The notes: a model not told the origin generated them from the letters alone. A stretch of 57,395 nt of DNA from Methanobrevibacter olleyae (GCA_015063035.1 SUTG01000010.1:1-57395); one strand, 5' to 3'. Positions 8,790 to 17,534 are shown, counted from the first letter of the stretch. Translations and numbers: made by a program.

Positions 8790-10781
8790 ATGGCTTATGA
8801 TCAGTTAGTGACTAGTGAAAAAGGAGATAAGCTTTTTCTTTTAGGTAATGAAGCTGCAGTTAGGGGAGCTATTGAAGCTGGAGTGTCAGTTGCAGCAACT
8901 TACCCGGGAACTCCTTCTTCTGAAATAGGTAACATTTTATCAGTTGTTGCTAAAAATGCGGAATTGTACTTTGAATTTTCTGCAAATGAAAAGGTGGCTA
9001 TGGAAGTGGCAGCCACTGCAGCTGCAAGTGGCCTTAGATCATTTACTTTCATGAAGCATGTAGGATTGAATGTAGCTGCTGACTCATTCATGACAACTGC
9101 TTACTCTGGAGTTAAGGGAGGAATGATTGTTCTTGTAGCAGATGATCCTTCACTATTCTCTTCACAGAATGAACAGGATACAAGAAACTATTCAAGGCTT
9201 TCTTCCGTTCCGATTTTAGAACCATCTTCCCCTCAGGAAATAAAGGACATGATGGTTTATGGATTTGACTTATCTGAACAGTTTGGAATTCCAGTAATTC
9301 TTAGAACAAGCACTCGTGTATCTCACATGAGAGGAATTGTGGAATGCGGTGAGATTGAGAAACCTAAATCCACTACAAAGGAAACTGAATCCGATGGACA
9401 TTGGTTAAGAGGTTACTTCGTTAAAAATCCAAGAGAGTTTGTTCCTGTTCCTGCAAATGCTCTTGCAATGCATGAAAGGCTTGCAGAGAAAATGGAAAGA
9501 ATGGAAGAGACAGCTAATGAATGTCCAGTAAATGAGGTTTATTCCTTTGAAAATGGGACTCTCCAAGGAAAATATGGTGTGATTTCCTCTGGTGGTGCCT
9601 TCAATTATGCTTATGATGTTGTTTCCCAAGAGAATTTAGGTATGGATATCCTAAAGATTGCACTATCCTACCCAACTCCAAAGGATTTGATTCATGACTT
9701 CTGCAAGAACTTGGAAGGGGTATTCATTGTAGAGGAAGTTGACCCTGTACTTGAAAGGGATGTCTTTGCTGTTCTTGGTGAGAACAATTTGGATTGTCCA
9801 GTTTACGGCAAGTTTGATGGAACTTTCCCAATGGTTCATGAATACAATCCGGACATTGTTAAGGAATCCATCAATAAGGTTATTTCTGATTTGGTAGATG
9901 ATAAAGAGTTCTTGGAGGAGTATAAATCAGAAAATGGCAAAGACCTTGATGGAGATTTAATTGAAATCGTTGAAAAGATGGAATTTAGTGATGGATTGAA
10001 TGAACTTATAGATAATATTCCAACAAGAGCTCCAACATTATGTGCAGGATGTTCCCACAGATCCTCTTATTATGCTGCTGTAAAGGCTTATCAGGAAATG
10101 GGATATGCTAAGGAAGATATGATATTCGCATCTGACATTGGATGTTACACTTTAGGAATATCCCCTCCTTATGAAACTGCAGACTACTTGCTTGCAATGG
10201 GTTCATCTGTCGGTGACGGATGCGGTTTCTCAATTGCAACCAATCAGCATGTTATGAGTTTCATTGGAGATTCAACATTTTTCCACAGCGGATTATCTCC
10301 ACTTGTAAATGCAGTTCACAACAAGAACAAGTTCGTGCTTACAATTTTGGATAACAGAATCACTGCAATGACTGGTGGTCAGCCAAACCCCGGTATTCCT
10401 GTTGATGGTATGGGAGATGAAGCTCCAGCTGTTTCAATTGAAGACATTGTAGAGGCAATCGGTGTCAAGTTTATGAAGATTGTAAATCCTCACAATATCA
10501 AGAAGACTGTTGACATTTACAAGGAAGCACTTGAATACGATGGCGTTGCTGTTGTAATTGCAAGATACCCATGCACATTGATCAAGGGACAAAAGAAAAA
10601 GGCACCTATGGTAATCAAGGACAATTGTGTAAAATGCCTGACTTGTGTAAAGGCTCTTGCATGTCCTGCAATCTCTTATCTGAATGATAAGGTAGTTGTT
10701 GATGAAGCATTATGTAAATCATGTACCGTTTGTATACAAGTTTGTCCAAATAAAGCTATTGGAGTAAAGAAAGGTGATTAA
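8790..10781 (+). CDS. iorA: Indolepyruvate:ferredoxin oxidoreductase, alpha subunit
   Basis: A 663-residue TPP enzyme that oxidatively decarboxylates aryl-pyruvates from aromatic amino acids to aryl-acetyl-CoA, passing electrons to ferredoxin. The reverse reaction can be used for aromatic amino acid synthesis from aryl acids. The N-terminal pyrimidine-binding region (GVSVAATYPGTPSSEIGN) precedes the TPP/Mg-binding part (ASDIGCYTLG, then MGSSVGDGCGFS, GDSTFFHSG). The C-terminus has two Fe-S motifs, CVKCLTCVKALAC and CKSCTVCIQVC; the longer spacing in the first is typical of IorA. GGTGA precedes the ATG. iorB follows after one base. Confidence 0.96.
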   Translation: MAYDQLVTSEKGDKLFLLGNEAAVRGAIEAGVSVAATYPGTPSSEIGNILSVVAKNAELYFEFSANEKVAMEVAATAAASGLRSFTFMKHVGLNVAADSFMTTAYSGVKGGMIVLVADDPSLFSSQNEQDTRNYSRLSSVPILEPSSPQEIKDMMVYGFDLSEQFGIPVILRTSTRVSHMRGIVECGEIEKPKSTTKETESDGHWLRGYFVKNPREFVPVPANALAMHERLAEKMERMEETANECPVNEVYSFENGTLQGKYGVISSGGAFNYAYDVVSQENLGMDILKIALSYPTPKDLIHDFCKNLEGVFIVEEVDPVLERDVFAVLGENNLDCPVYGKFDGTFPMVHEYNPDIVKESINKVISDLVDDKEFLEEYKSENGKDLDGDLIEIVEKMEFSDGLNELIDNIPTRAPTLCAGCSHRSSYYAAVKAYQEMGYAKEDMIFASDIGCYTLGISPPYETADYLLAMGSSVGDGCGFSIATNQHVMSFIGDSTFFHSGLSPLVNAVHNKNKFVLTILDNRITAMTGGQPNPGIPVDGMGDEAPAVSIEDIVEAIGVKFMKIVNPHNIKKTVDIYKEALEYDGVAVVIARYPCTLIKGQKKKAPMVIKDNCVKCLTCVKALACPAISYLNDKVVVDEALCKSCTVCIQVCPNKAIGVKKGD

Positions 10782-10782
10782 G

Positions 10783-11394
10783 ATGGTTAATGATGATAAT
10801 AAGAATTACAGTATTTACATTTCCGGTGTAGGAGGTCAAGGAATTATCAAGACATCTGTAATCATTGGAGAAGCTGCAATGCTTGAAGGTTATGATGTTG
10901 TAATGAGTGAGATTCACGGCATGAGCCAAAGGGGAGGATCTGTCTCTACTGAACTTAAGATAGGAAATTTCAAATCTTCCATTGTAGAGGAAGGAAAAGC
11001 AGACTTGATTCTTGCTTTTGAACCTATTGAAGTCTTAAGAGGCTTGAATAAGGCAAACAAGGATACTACTCTCATCTTTAATACTTTCCCTATTGTGCCT
11101 TCAACCTTAACTCAAACTGGAGAGACCTATCCTGAAATTGATGATATAATCAGTAATCTAAAAGATAATTTTGATTCAGTCTATCCAATTGAAGGAAACG
11201 GTCTTGCAGTGGATGCTGGAAGCATCTTATCCTTGAATATGGTGCTTTTAGGTGCATGTGTTGCAAATGATGATTTCCCACTTTCAAAGGAAACCGTTGA
11301 AACTGCAATGAAAAACAATTTAGCTCCTAAATTCCATGAAATGAATTTAAAAGCTATTGAAAACGGTTATAATGCAATTAAAGATTCATTATAA
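10783..11394 (+). CDS. iorB: Indolepyruvate:ferredoxin oxidoreductase, beta subunit
   Basis: A 203-residue gamma-type domain of the 2-oxoacid:ferredoxin oxidoreductase superfamily and partner of IorA. The signature ISGVGGQGIIKTS lies at the N-terminus, and SEIHGMSQRGGSV near residue 43 is the conserved CoA/partner-contact region. ATG 10783 is chosen over the in-frame GTG at 10774 because GGTGA at 10773-10777 is then correctly spaced. That ribosome site lies inside the end of iorA, so translation of the two is coupled and subunit amounts are likely matched. A T-rich tract after the stop suggests the operon ends here. Confidence 0.95.
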   Translation: MVNDDNKNYSIYISGVGGQGIIKTSVIIGEAAMLEGYDVVMSEIHGMSQRGGSVSTELKIGNFKSSIVEEGKADLILAFEPIEVLRGLNKANKDTTLIFNTFPIVPSTLTQTGETYPEIDDIISNLKDNFDSVYPIEGNGLAVDAGSILSLNMVLLGACVANDDFPLSKETVETAMKNNLAPKFHEMNLKAIENGYNAIKDSL

Positions 11395-11437
11395 TCTTTA
11401 ATTCTTCTTTTTTTCTTTCTTTAATTAATTTTTTGAA
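11395..11437 (+). terminator. T-rich terminator after iorB
   Basis: A run of T-rich blocks follows the iorB stop, including a TTCTTCTTTTTTTCTTTC stretch. Archaeal transcription commonly ends in such tracts without a hairpin. The convergent gene ends at 11443, so the tract is nearly the entire gap. Confidence 0.45.
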
Positions 11438-11442
11438 ACTAT

Positions 11443-12015
11443 TTATTTTCCATGCAATTTTATACCACAGATTTTGCATATTGTATCTTCTTCCTTAACC
11501 CTATTACCGCATTGAGGGCAATATTTAGGAAGCTCTGGTTTGGTTGACTTGACTTTCTGATTAAGGAAAATATCTTCTCTGATTTTTCTATTTTGAATAA
11601 GGCAAGCTCTATCCCAATCATGTTCCATCAGTGTCTTTTTAACAAAATAAGCTTCAACCATGCTGTCATATTGGCCGTAATTCTCTTCCCCTCTTATTAC
11701 ACAGAACTTACGTTCCTTATGGTTGAATACGATTTCCCCTTCAAGATCTTTTTTGAATTTCAGGTTTCCTTCAATACGTCCCCTTGGACGATTTTCTGGA
11801 AATGGTGGAAGATCCATATTCTCATACTTGTTCGGCAAGTCGCATTCCACAAGAAGATCATAGTCAAACTTGCAATAAAACAGGCAATCCCTCTCATAGA
11901 GAGCGTCGGATAGTTTACTGAATTCGCCATAATCCTTATTGTTATATTTGATACGATATTTCTTACCTGACTTTACAATATTTCTGTAAAAATATCTTAT
12001 ATTATTAGTCTCTAT
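11443..12015 (-). CDS. Zinc-ribbon protein with two internal repeats; probable AUA start
   Basis: The function is not recognised. The C-terminus is a zinc ribbon (CPQCGNRVKEEDTICKIC). Before it are two copies of a module of about 40 residues. Copy one has YRIKYNNKDYGEFSKLSDA followed by LYERD; copy two has FCVIRGEENYGQYDSMVEA followed by YFVKKTLMEHDWD. This repeat-plus-ribbon design occurs in Methanobrevibacter and may bind nucleic acid (inference). Start choice is unusual: a strong GGAGGTG at 12021-12027 is five bases before an in-frame ATA at 12013-12015. The nearest TTG codons (12033, 12048) have no ribosome site. The call assumes the ATA; the longer form would be 201 residues. Confidence 0.7.
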   Translation of the reverse strand: METNNIRYFYRNIVKSGKKYRIKYNNKDYGEFSKLSDALYERDCLFYCKFDYDLLVECDLPNKYENMDLPPFPENRPRGRIEGNLKFKKDLEGEIVFNHKERKFCVIRGEENYGQYDSMVEAYFVKKTLMEHDWDRACLIQNRKIREDIFLNQKVKSTKPELPKYCPQCGNRVKEEDTICKICGIKLHGK

Positions 12016-12395
12016 CCTAACACCTCCATTCAAGTCGATTAGATGCAATTGCCAATTAGTGGTTTATAAAATTTTTTAAAAAAAATAAGAAAAAATAATT
12101 AAATTTTATAGTAATATTATTATGTTTTAATAATATATTAAATTTTTTAAATCAATTTTTCAAATTAATTTTTTCAGAAATTAATTTTTTTATTTTCAAA
12201 TATTTCATTCATATTTTTTAAAAAATTTTTTCAGTATCCTATTTTTGCATTTCAGCATAAAATTTCTGCATCTTGTTAATTTGGATAATTATTCATTTAT
12301 ATAAGAATAATCTAACTAATATTATCTAAAAAGAAATGGAATTTCATTAATCATTTTAGAAAATTAAAAAATAGATTAAAATTAAGTGTGATTGC
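12016..12395. other. Divergent AT-rich gap
   Basis: This gap of about 350 bp is almost pure A/T, with long T-runs on the left half and TATA-like sequences near 12297-12305 for the rightward gene. No open reading frame with a ribosome site, no hairpin with GC content and no RNA gene was seen. Confidence 0.5.
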
Positions 12396-12671
12396 ATGTC
12401 TGAAAGTGAATTATATAGTAGAGCAGAGAAAAGAGTGGATGAAAAGATGAGTTTTTATCATCATTTATACAGTTTCATAGCTGTAAACATAACTCTTATT
12501 GTAATAAATGTATTGTTTTCTCGTGGTGAATGGTGGTTTTATTGGGTAACCCTTTTCTGGGGAATCGGTTTAGTGTCCCATTATATTAGAACCTTTGTTT
12601 TCTTTGAGAAGTTTGATGAAAAATACAGGGATCAAATGATTGAAAAGGAAATGGAAAAGATGAAAAAATAA
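12396..12671 (+). CDS. 2TM-domain membrane protein
   Basis: A 91-residue protein with a short charged N-terminus (SRAEKRVDEKMSFYHHL), two membrane helices (about residues 24-42 and 47-67, separated by SRGEWWFYW) and a charged C-terminal helix. This is the 2TM domain layout (PF13239-like), which in bacteria is often linked to LytTR regulators. GTGAT precedes the ATG. It is followed by a LytTR protein and a DUF3021 protein, suggesting a three-gene signalling or sensing module. What it senses is unknown. Confidence 0.8.
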   Translation: MSESELYSRAEKRVDEKMSFYHHLYSFIAVNITLIVINVLFSRGEWWFYWVTLFWGIGLVSHYIRTFVFFEKFDEKYRDQMIEKEMEKMKK

Positions 12672-12754
12672 GCATGGATTTTAAAAATGTTTATTTTATT
12701 AAAAAACAATATTTTAAATTGATTAGTTATTTATAAAAATTGTTTGGTTATTTT

Positions 12755-13216
12755 ATGAAAGTGAATTTGTTTGTTTCAAAAGACCTTGAAGAGCCTTATG
12801 CAGAAATTTATACAGATGCATTGACTGACAATATTCAAAAGGCAATGGTTCTTTTGGAAAATGAAACTGAAGATGAAGAAGGAATGAGTGACAATTCAAT
12901 ATTGGCTGTAAAGAAGGGACAGGATATTGTTCTTTTGGACTTTGAAGACATCTTCATGATTAGAGTTGAGGAAAAGCAGACCAAAGTCTATACAGAGGAT
13001 AATGATTACTTGGTTAAAAAGCCTCTCTATCAGATTGAAGAGAATCTTGACTCTAATTTCGTAAGGGTTTCAAAGACAACTATTGTCAATTTGAGAAAGA
13101 TAAAAAGAGTGGCTCCTTCCTTAAGGGGAATGATGTTTATTGAGCTTAAGAACGGATTGAAGGATAATATTTCAAGAAAATACTTGTCCGATTTTAAGGA
13201 TGCTTTAGACTTATGA
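12755..13216 (+). CDS. LytTR-domain transcription regulator
   Basis: A 153-residue protein without a receiver domain. The C-terminal two thirds match the LytTR DNA-binding fold: a beta segment (ILAVKKGQDIVLLDFEDIFMIRVE), then KTKVYTEDNDYLVKKPLYQIEENLD, then FVRVSKTTIVNLRKIKRVAP, ending in ISRKYLSDFKDAL. These standalone LytTR proteins with a short N-terminal segment are typical Firmicutes partners of DUF3021 membrane proteins. A TTG five codons upstream was not preferred. LytTR regulators are rare in archaea, so acquisition from gut bacteria is plausible. It likely controls its own operon (inference). Confidence 0.88.
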   Translation: MKVNLFVSKDLEEPYAEIYTDALTDNIQKAMVLLENETEDEEGMSDNSILAVKKGQDIVLLDFEDIFMIRVEEKQTKVYTEDNDYLVKKPLYQIEENLDSNFVRVSKTTIVNLRKIKRVAPSLRGMMFIELKNGLKDNISRKYLSDFKDALDL

Positions 13217-13250
13217 TTAATATTATTATGATTATTGTAAAGGTGGTTAT

Positions 13251-13688
13251 ATGAAATCTGATTTTATTGGAAGATTAGCATTGGGAGCATTTGTAGGGTG
13301 CTTTGTTGTAATGCTTGTAATGGTATTGGGATCAAGCATTGCAGGTCCCGAAAATGTATCATTCAGTGGTGTTGAAATAATAAATGCCTTCCTTGGATCC
13401 ATTGTAGTTGGATGGGCATTTAGTTTAAGTGGACTCATTTATGATAAGGAAGAAGTTCCATTTCCACTTCAAGTCATTTTCCAAATGGTAATTGGTATGG
13501 GTGTATTGTTTGCTGTAGCAGTTTACTTGCAATGGATGCCGATCAGCTTAGGAATCGGTCCAATAATTACGTGGATTGTAATAGCTTGTATCTTTGCTGC
13601 TATATTCTGGGCAGGATTTTATGTCTATTACTCTCTTCAAGCAAGAGATATAAATAAAAAATTGGAATTATCCAACAAGCTTTTTTAG
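13251..13688 (+). CDS. DUF3021 four-helix membrane protein
   Basis: A 145-residue protein with four predicted membrane helices (about residues 8-30, 43-63, 72-94, 100-125) and a short charged C-terminal tail. It is DUF3021-like and lies directly after the LytTR gene, the standard bacterial pair in which the membrane protein antagonises or modulates the LytTR regulator. AAGGTGG before the ATG fixes the start. The stop codon lies inside the left arm of a perfect hairpin that probably ends transcription. Confidence 0.85.
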   Translation: MKSDFIGRLALGAFVGCFVVMLVMVLGSSIAGPENVSFSGVEIINAFLGSIVVGWAFSLSGLIYDKEEVPFPLQVIFQMVIGMGVLFAVAVYLQWMPISLGIGPIITWIVIACIFAAIFWAGFYVYYSLQARDINKKLELSNKLF

Positions 13689-13703
13689 TCTTCGACTAAA
13701 AAA
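13681..13703 (+). terminator. Perfect hairpin spanning the DUF3021 stop codon
   Basis: TTTTTTAGTC and GACTAAAAAA form a perfect 10-bp stem with a 3-base loop. The TAG stop at 13686-13688 is inside the left arm. The A-rich right arm gives a U-tract on the opposite strand, so it could also stop leftward transcription. Confidence 0.55.
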
Positions 13704-13725
13704 CCTTGACCAAAATATTATTTAT

Positions 13726-13750
13726 AGTTGAGAGTGCATGGCTCTCAACT
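13726..13750. terminator. Second hairpin in the convergent gap
   Basis: AGTTGAGAG and CTCTCAACT pair perfectly over 9 bp around a 7-base loop. It lies between two convergent genes and is GC-richer than its surroundings, so it may be a bidirectional terminator or a short stable RNA end. Confidence 0.45.
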
Positions 13751-13823
13751 GTTAAATTATTTTACATTAAATTTTTTTTAACTATTTTTATTTTTTACTT
13801 TTTTAACGTATTTTAATTCTTTC

Positions 13824-14288
13824 TTATTTTTTGGTTACTCCAGTCAATGTTCCATCTACAATGCAGTCAAACTCAACCTTATCCAGCCATCCTGCTTTGG
13901 TAAACATGTCCATGTATCCAACACCAATGATTTTTCCATCATCCTTTAGGATTTCTGCAATGGTTTCATTCAATTTATCAACATCAGTATTGGCTTTAGG
14001 CATAGTAAGTCCTCCCAATAAGACAACTGCATCAGAGTCATGAGGATCGGATACTTCTTCATTAAGCTGCATTCCATATGGTTTGAATTCAAACTGATGA
14101 CACTTTTCAATGTCAGTTCCACTTATAAAATGTGATTCCTTATTTCTTATGGCATATGAAAATAAAGCTGCAAAAGGAGTGCAAACTCCAGGAGTTCCTA
14201 GGAAAGTGACCTTTTCCACATCTCCGACTGCTTCCTTAAATGCTACAATGTTCCCATTCAATCCTTTAAATTCGCTAATTGTTTCCAT
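13824..14288 (-). CDS. DUF2124-like archaeal protein
   Basis: A 154-residue conserved methanogen protein resembling DUF2124 by eye. It has alternating strands and helices of a Rossmann-like fold: VEKVTFLGTPGVCTPFAALFSYAI near residue 24, then AVVLLGGLTMPKAN near residue 87, then GKIIGVGYMDMF near residue 118. The GTPGVCTPF segment with a Cys at a loop could bind a cofactor, but nothing specific is visible. No signal peptide or membrane helix is present. It stands alone between a convergent and a divergent neighbour. Family assignment is moderate; gene reality is strong. Confidence 0.78.
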   Translation of the reverse strand: METISEFKGLNGNIVAFKEAVGDVEKVTFLGTPGVCTPFAALFSYAIRNKESHFISGTDIEKCHQFEFKPYGMQLNEEVSDPHDSDAVVLLGGLTMPKANTDVDKLNETIAEILKDDGKIIGVGYMDMFTKAGWLDKVEFDCIVDGTLTGVTKK

Positions 14289-14403
14289 GATTTCACGTCC
14301 CGATTTTCTTAAAGTTAATTAATCATATGTTTTAATTATTTAATATTCTTTCTAAATTTTTTTTAAATAAAAATAAATAAAACTTATTTTATAATTATTA
14401 ATA

Positions 14404-15546
14404 ATGAAAACTATAGCAAATGGATTAATCCTAAAAGGCATTGATTTAAGTCCTGTAAAGGAGAACATCGTCATAGATGATGAAAACAACATCATTGAAA
14501 TCTCCAAGGATGCGGAAGATGGAGAAGTCATAGATGCATCAGGTAAGATTGTATGCCCAAGATTCATCAATGCCCATACACATATTGGAGATTCCATCAT
14601 AAAGGATGAAGGAGATGGCTTAAGCCTTGATGAGGTTGTAAAGCCGCCTCATGGAATAAAGCATCTTGCATTGGAATCTGCAAGTGATGATGAACTCACT
14701 GAAGCCATGAGAGAATCAATGTGGGATATGTACAATCTTGGAATCAGCCATTTCATTGATTATCGTGAAGGTGGCCTTGAAGGAGTCAAGCTTATCAAGG
14801 AAGCATCTAAGGACATTCCAATAACTCCAATCATTCTTGGAAGAGACAGTTCTTTCTATGGCGAAGACCCTAATTATCATCAGGTCAAGGTGGCTATCAG
14901 AAAGCTTCTGAAGCATGCCGATGGAATTGGATTAAGCGGTTTTGGTGAAATTGATACAACAGTTGCTGAAATAATCTGTGAAAAATGTGAAGAAGCAGGA
15001 AAGATATCTTCCATTCATGTAGCTGAAAGTGAAAGCAATCAATTCACATCAATTGAAAAGACAGGCAAAACCGAACCCCAAAGGGCATTTGAAGCAGGAT
15101 TCAATCAGGTTGTCCATATGACCAATCCAAAAAATGATGACATCAATCAGCTTTCCAAATCAAATAGCTCTCTCACTATATGTCCAAGATCAAATGGTGC
15201 ATTAAGTGTTGGAATAATTCCACTTTTTGAAGTGTTGAAAACTGGAGTTAATCCATTGATTGGAAGTGACAATATAATGATAAATAGGCCTAATCTTTTT
15301 AGAGAAATGGAATTTACATTAAAGATAATGAAAGGTTTCTCTAAGAATTACATAGCTCCTGTTGAAGTATTGAAAATGGCAACAACAAATGTATGTGTAG
15401 ACAGTTCATTATCTTCAAAAATCAATAAATCATATATTGGTGAAGGTCAAAATGCTGAATTCATGATCATAAATCAAAAGTCAAATAATCCATATCTTAG
15501 TTTGATTAATAGAACTGAAGTAAATGATATTGTAAAGATATTCTAA
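14404..15546 (+). CDS. Amidohydrolase/chlorohydrolase-family metal enzyme
   Basis: A 380-residue member of the amidohydrolase superfamily (cytosine-deaminase/chlorohydrolase branch). Metal-binding HTH in INAHTHIGDS lies near residue 59, a later His is in SIHVAESE near residue 202, another is in VVHMTNP, and the catalytic Asp is in GSDN near residue 289, after a typical CPRSNG motif. The N- and C-terminal strands form the beta sandwich (GKIVCPRFINAH). Likely a deaminase of a nucleobase-like compound (inference). There is no ribosome site before the ATG and a T/A-rich promoter lies within 45 bp, so the message may be leaderless. Confidence 0.88.
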   Translation: MKTIANGLILKGIDLSPVKENIVIDDENNIIEISKDAEDGEVIDASGKIVCPRFINAHTHIGDSIIKDEGDGLSLDEVVKPPHGIKHLALESASDDELTEAMRESMWDMYNLGISHFIDYREGGLEGVKLIKEASKDIPITPIILGRDSSFYGEDPNYHQVKVAIRKLLKHADGIGLSGFGEIDTTVAEIICEKCEEAGKISSIHVAESESNQFTSIEKTGKTEPQRAFEAGFNQVVHMTNPKNDDINQLSKSNSSLTICPRSNGALSVGIIPLFEVLKTGVNPLIGSDNIMINRPNLFREMEFTLKIMKGFSKNYIAPVEVLKMATTNVCVDSSLSSKINKSYIGEGQNAEFMIINQKSNNPYLSLINRTEVNDIVKIF

Positions 15547-15626
15547 TAAAATTAGACAGATTTAGATGATTAATCTAAAGCTAAAAATTTTAATTTAATT
15601 TTTATAAAAGCTAAGCTTGTGATAAA

Positions 15627-16070
15627 ATGAGTGAACAATTATATAAAAAGATTTTATTGCCAACAGATGGCTCAAAATACTCAGACATATCTGAAAAGCA
15701 TGCATTATCAATTGCAGCTACAAACAATGCTGAAATAATCGCTTTAAGTGTTATTGAAAACTCTTTTTCAATAGGTCTTCCAGATTCAGAAACCATTTCT
15801 GAAGTGAACAGATTGCTTAAGGACGAGAATGAAAAGAACCTTAAGAAAGTTGAAAGGCTTAGAGATGAATGTGGAGTGGATGTGAAAATCACTACAATGG
15901 TTAAGGAAGGTTCTCCTGCAAGGGTAATTCTCGAAACAATTGAAGAGGAAGACATAGACCTTGTTGTTATTGGAAGTTCCGGCAAGACTGGAATCGACAA
16001 GTTCTTGATGGGAAGTGTAGCTGAAAAGGTTGTCAAGTCTGCAAAATGTTCTGTCTTAGTTGTTCATTGA
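15627..16070 (+). CDS. Universal stress protein (UspA fold)
   Basis: A 147-residue single-domain Usp protein. The N-terminal strand KILLPTDGSKYSD and the C-terminal ATP-binding motif VVIGSSGKTGIDKFLMGSVAEKVVKSAKCSVLVV (G-2x-G-9x-GS) are both intact, so it should be an ATP-binding, dimer-forming Usp. It probably forms a two-gene unit with the CAT-like gene 23 bp downstream. The trigger for expression cannot be seen. Confidence 0.93.
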   Translation: MSEQLYKKILLPTDGSKYSDISEKHALSIAATNNAEIIALSVIENSFSIGLPDSETISEVNRLLKDENEKNLKKVERLRDECGVDVKITTMVKEGSPARVILETIEEEDIDLVVIGSSGKTGIDKFLMGSVAEKVVKSAKCSVLVVH

Positions 16071-16093
16071 TTGCATTCAATAGGAGTTTCAAA

Positions 16094-16720
16094 ATGAAGG
16101 AAATAGACTTTGATTTGGAAAACAACCCATTCATTAACTTCCTGTCCTCAAGATACACCATGTCTGCAAGGGTCAATGTTGAAAACTTGTGGATTAAATC
16201 AAAGGAGCAGGACTTGTCCTTTTTTGTCATGTCACTTGGAGCATTGATGAATGCATTGAATGATATTCCTCAAATGAGAAGAAGGATCATTGATGGCAAG
16301 GTCATTGAATTTGAATCCTTGGATGCCGTTTGCCCAATAATGGATAAAGAGGAGACAGTCTTTAAGGAAATAAGGATAGAAGATCCTCAAAGATTCTATA
16401 ACATTCTAAAATGGCATGATTATGTTGTGGATTATCAGCTTAATGTTTTGGAAGGAGTTGATAAGGCATTTGATGTGGATACAATGGAAAGGGATAAGAT
16501 AAACATTGCTAATTTTTCATGCATCCCTTGGGTCGATTTCGATTCAATCACCAATGCAACTGCTGCGGGAAATGCAATCCAACCTTTAATCACTTGGGGA
16601 AAGGTCAATGAGAATTATGAGATGACTGTATCCATAACAGTTAGCCATATATTTGTAAATGGGTTGGAATTGGCTAAGTTCTATAAGAACGTTCAAGAAA
16701 ACTTTGACAGTTTGCTTTAA
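16094..16720 (+). CDS. CAT-like acyltransferase fold protein with altered active site
   Basis: A 208-residue protein of the chloramphenicol acetyltransferase superfamily: N-terminal FINFLSSRYTMSARVNV-type block, RRRIIDG near residue 62 (typical substrate-region motif), FSCIPWVDF near residue 141, and QPLITWGK with ITVSHIFVNG at the C-terminus. CAT enzymes use HxxxDG. Here the His is kept (H185) but the Asp is Asn (N189). It may still acylate with altered chemistry, or have another role. AGGAG eight bases before ATG 16094 decides the start over the upstream TTG inside the Usp gene. It is not evidence of drug resistance. Confidence 0.82.
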   Translation: MKEIDFDLENNPFINFLSSRYTMSARVNVENLWIKSKEQDLSFFVMSLGALMNALNDIPQMRRRIIDGKVIEFESLDAVCPIMDKEETVFKEIRIEDPQRFYNILKWHDYVVDYQLNVLEGVDKAFDVDTMERDKINIANFSCIPWVDFDSITNATAAGNAIQPLITWGKVNENYEMTVSITVSHIFVNGLELAKFYKNVQENFDSLL

Positions 16721-17534
16721 TTTTTGCATCTTTATGAGATTTTCATATGGATTTTTTCTTTTTTCTTTTTTCTTATCTGTTCATTATTTTTTTATTTAAT
16801 TCATTCTTGCATATTTCTTGATTTTTACAAAATTTACATAGTATTTTTTTGCTTCCTCAATATGCTTATTTTCTAATAAAATTCATTAATTCTTCTTTAT
16901 TTTATTTCTAGAGTGCTAATATTAATTTTAAATAATTCTAGTTTCCCATTAGTTTTTGAAACTTGCCCTGCTGAATTATGAGTTTTTTAATGAATATATA
17001 AAAAACTATAAATCTTGCTTTTTTTAATTAAATGGGTATGGTTTATACATATTTTTATTTAAAACTTGTAATTTATTTATTTTTGATTAAAATAATTATA
17101 TTTTGGCCTTATTTTATCTAATAAACCAATATTCTATCTTTTTTATCTTTAATTGTTAAAAATCATTTATTTTTTGTTTAACTTGAATTTTTGTATTATT
17201 TTCATTAATGAAATATTTTTCAATGGATGATTTTATTTTTAACAAATATCCTACTTTTTTATTTGATTTAAATGAATATATGTCCTTTAAAATTTGGATT
17301 TAAAATGAAAAGATTTATATAAGATTAACCAGTTAATTTTAATCAACATTAAAAAAGAAATACTGATGCTTTAGTCAAATAAAGCCCAAATTTTAATTTT
17401 TAATGATTAAATTATATTAAAAAGAAATTTGTTTGTAAGATAATAATTAAGAATTTAATTATTTTTTAAAAACCATTATTGACATATTTTTTCATATGTT
17501 GATTCTTACTTTTTTAATGTATTGAGGTGAAACA
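16721..17534. other. Long AT-rich gap with promoter and leader of the wall protein
   Basis: This is about 810 bp without a supported gene. T-rich tracts just after 16721 probably end the upstream operon. A TATA box TTTATATAA at 17314-17322 predicts a transcription start near 17345, leaving a leader of about 190 bases before the wall-protein gene. A 29-codon frame from ATG 17032 lacks a ribosome site and was not called. Confidence 0.5.
17314..17322 (+). promoter_or_regulatory. TATA box of the wall-protein gene
   Basis: TTTATATAA preceded by an A/G-rich segment fits an archaeal BRE-TATA promoter. The predicted start is about 190 bases upstream of the coding sequence, an unusually long leader for this genome. 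Confidence 0.45.
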
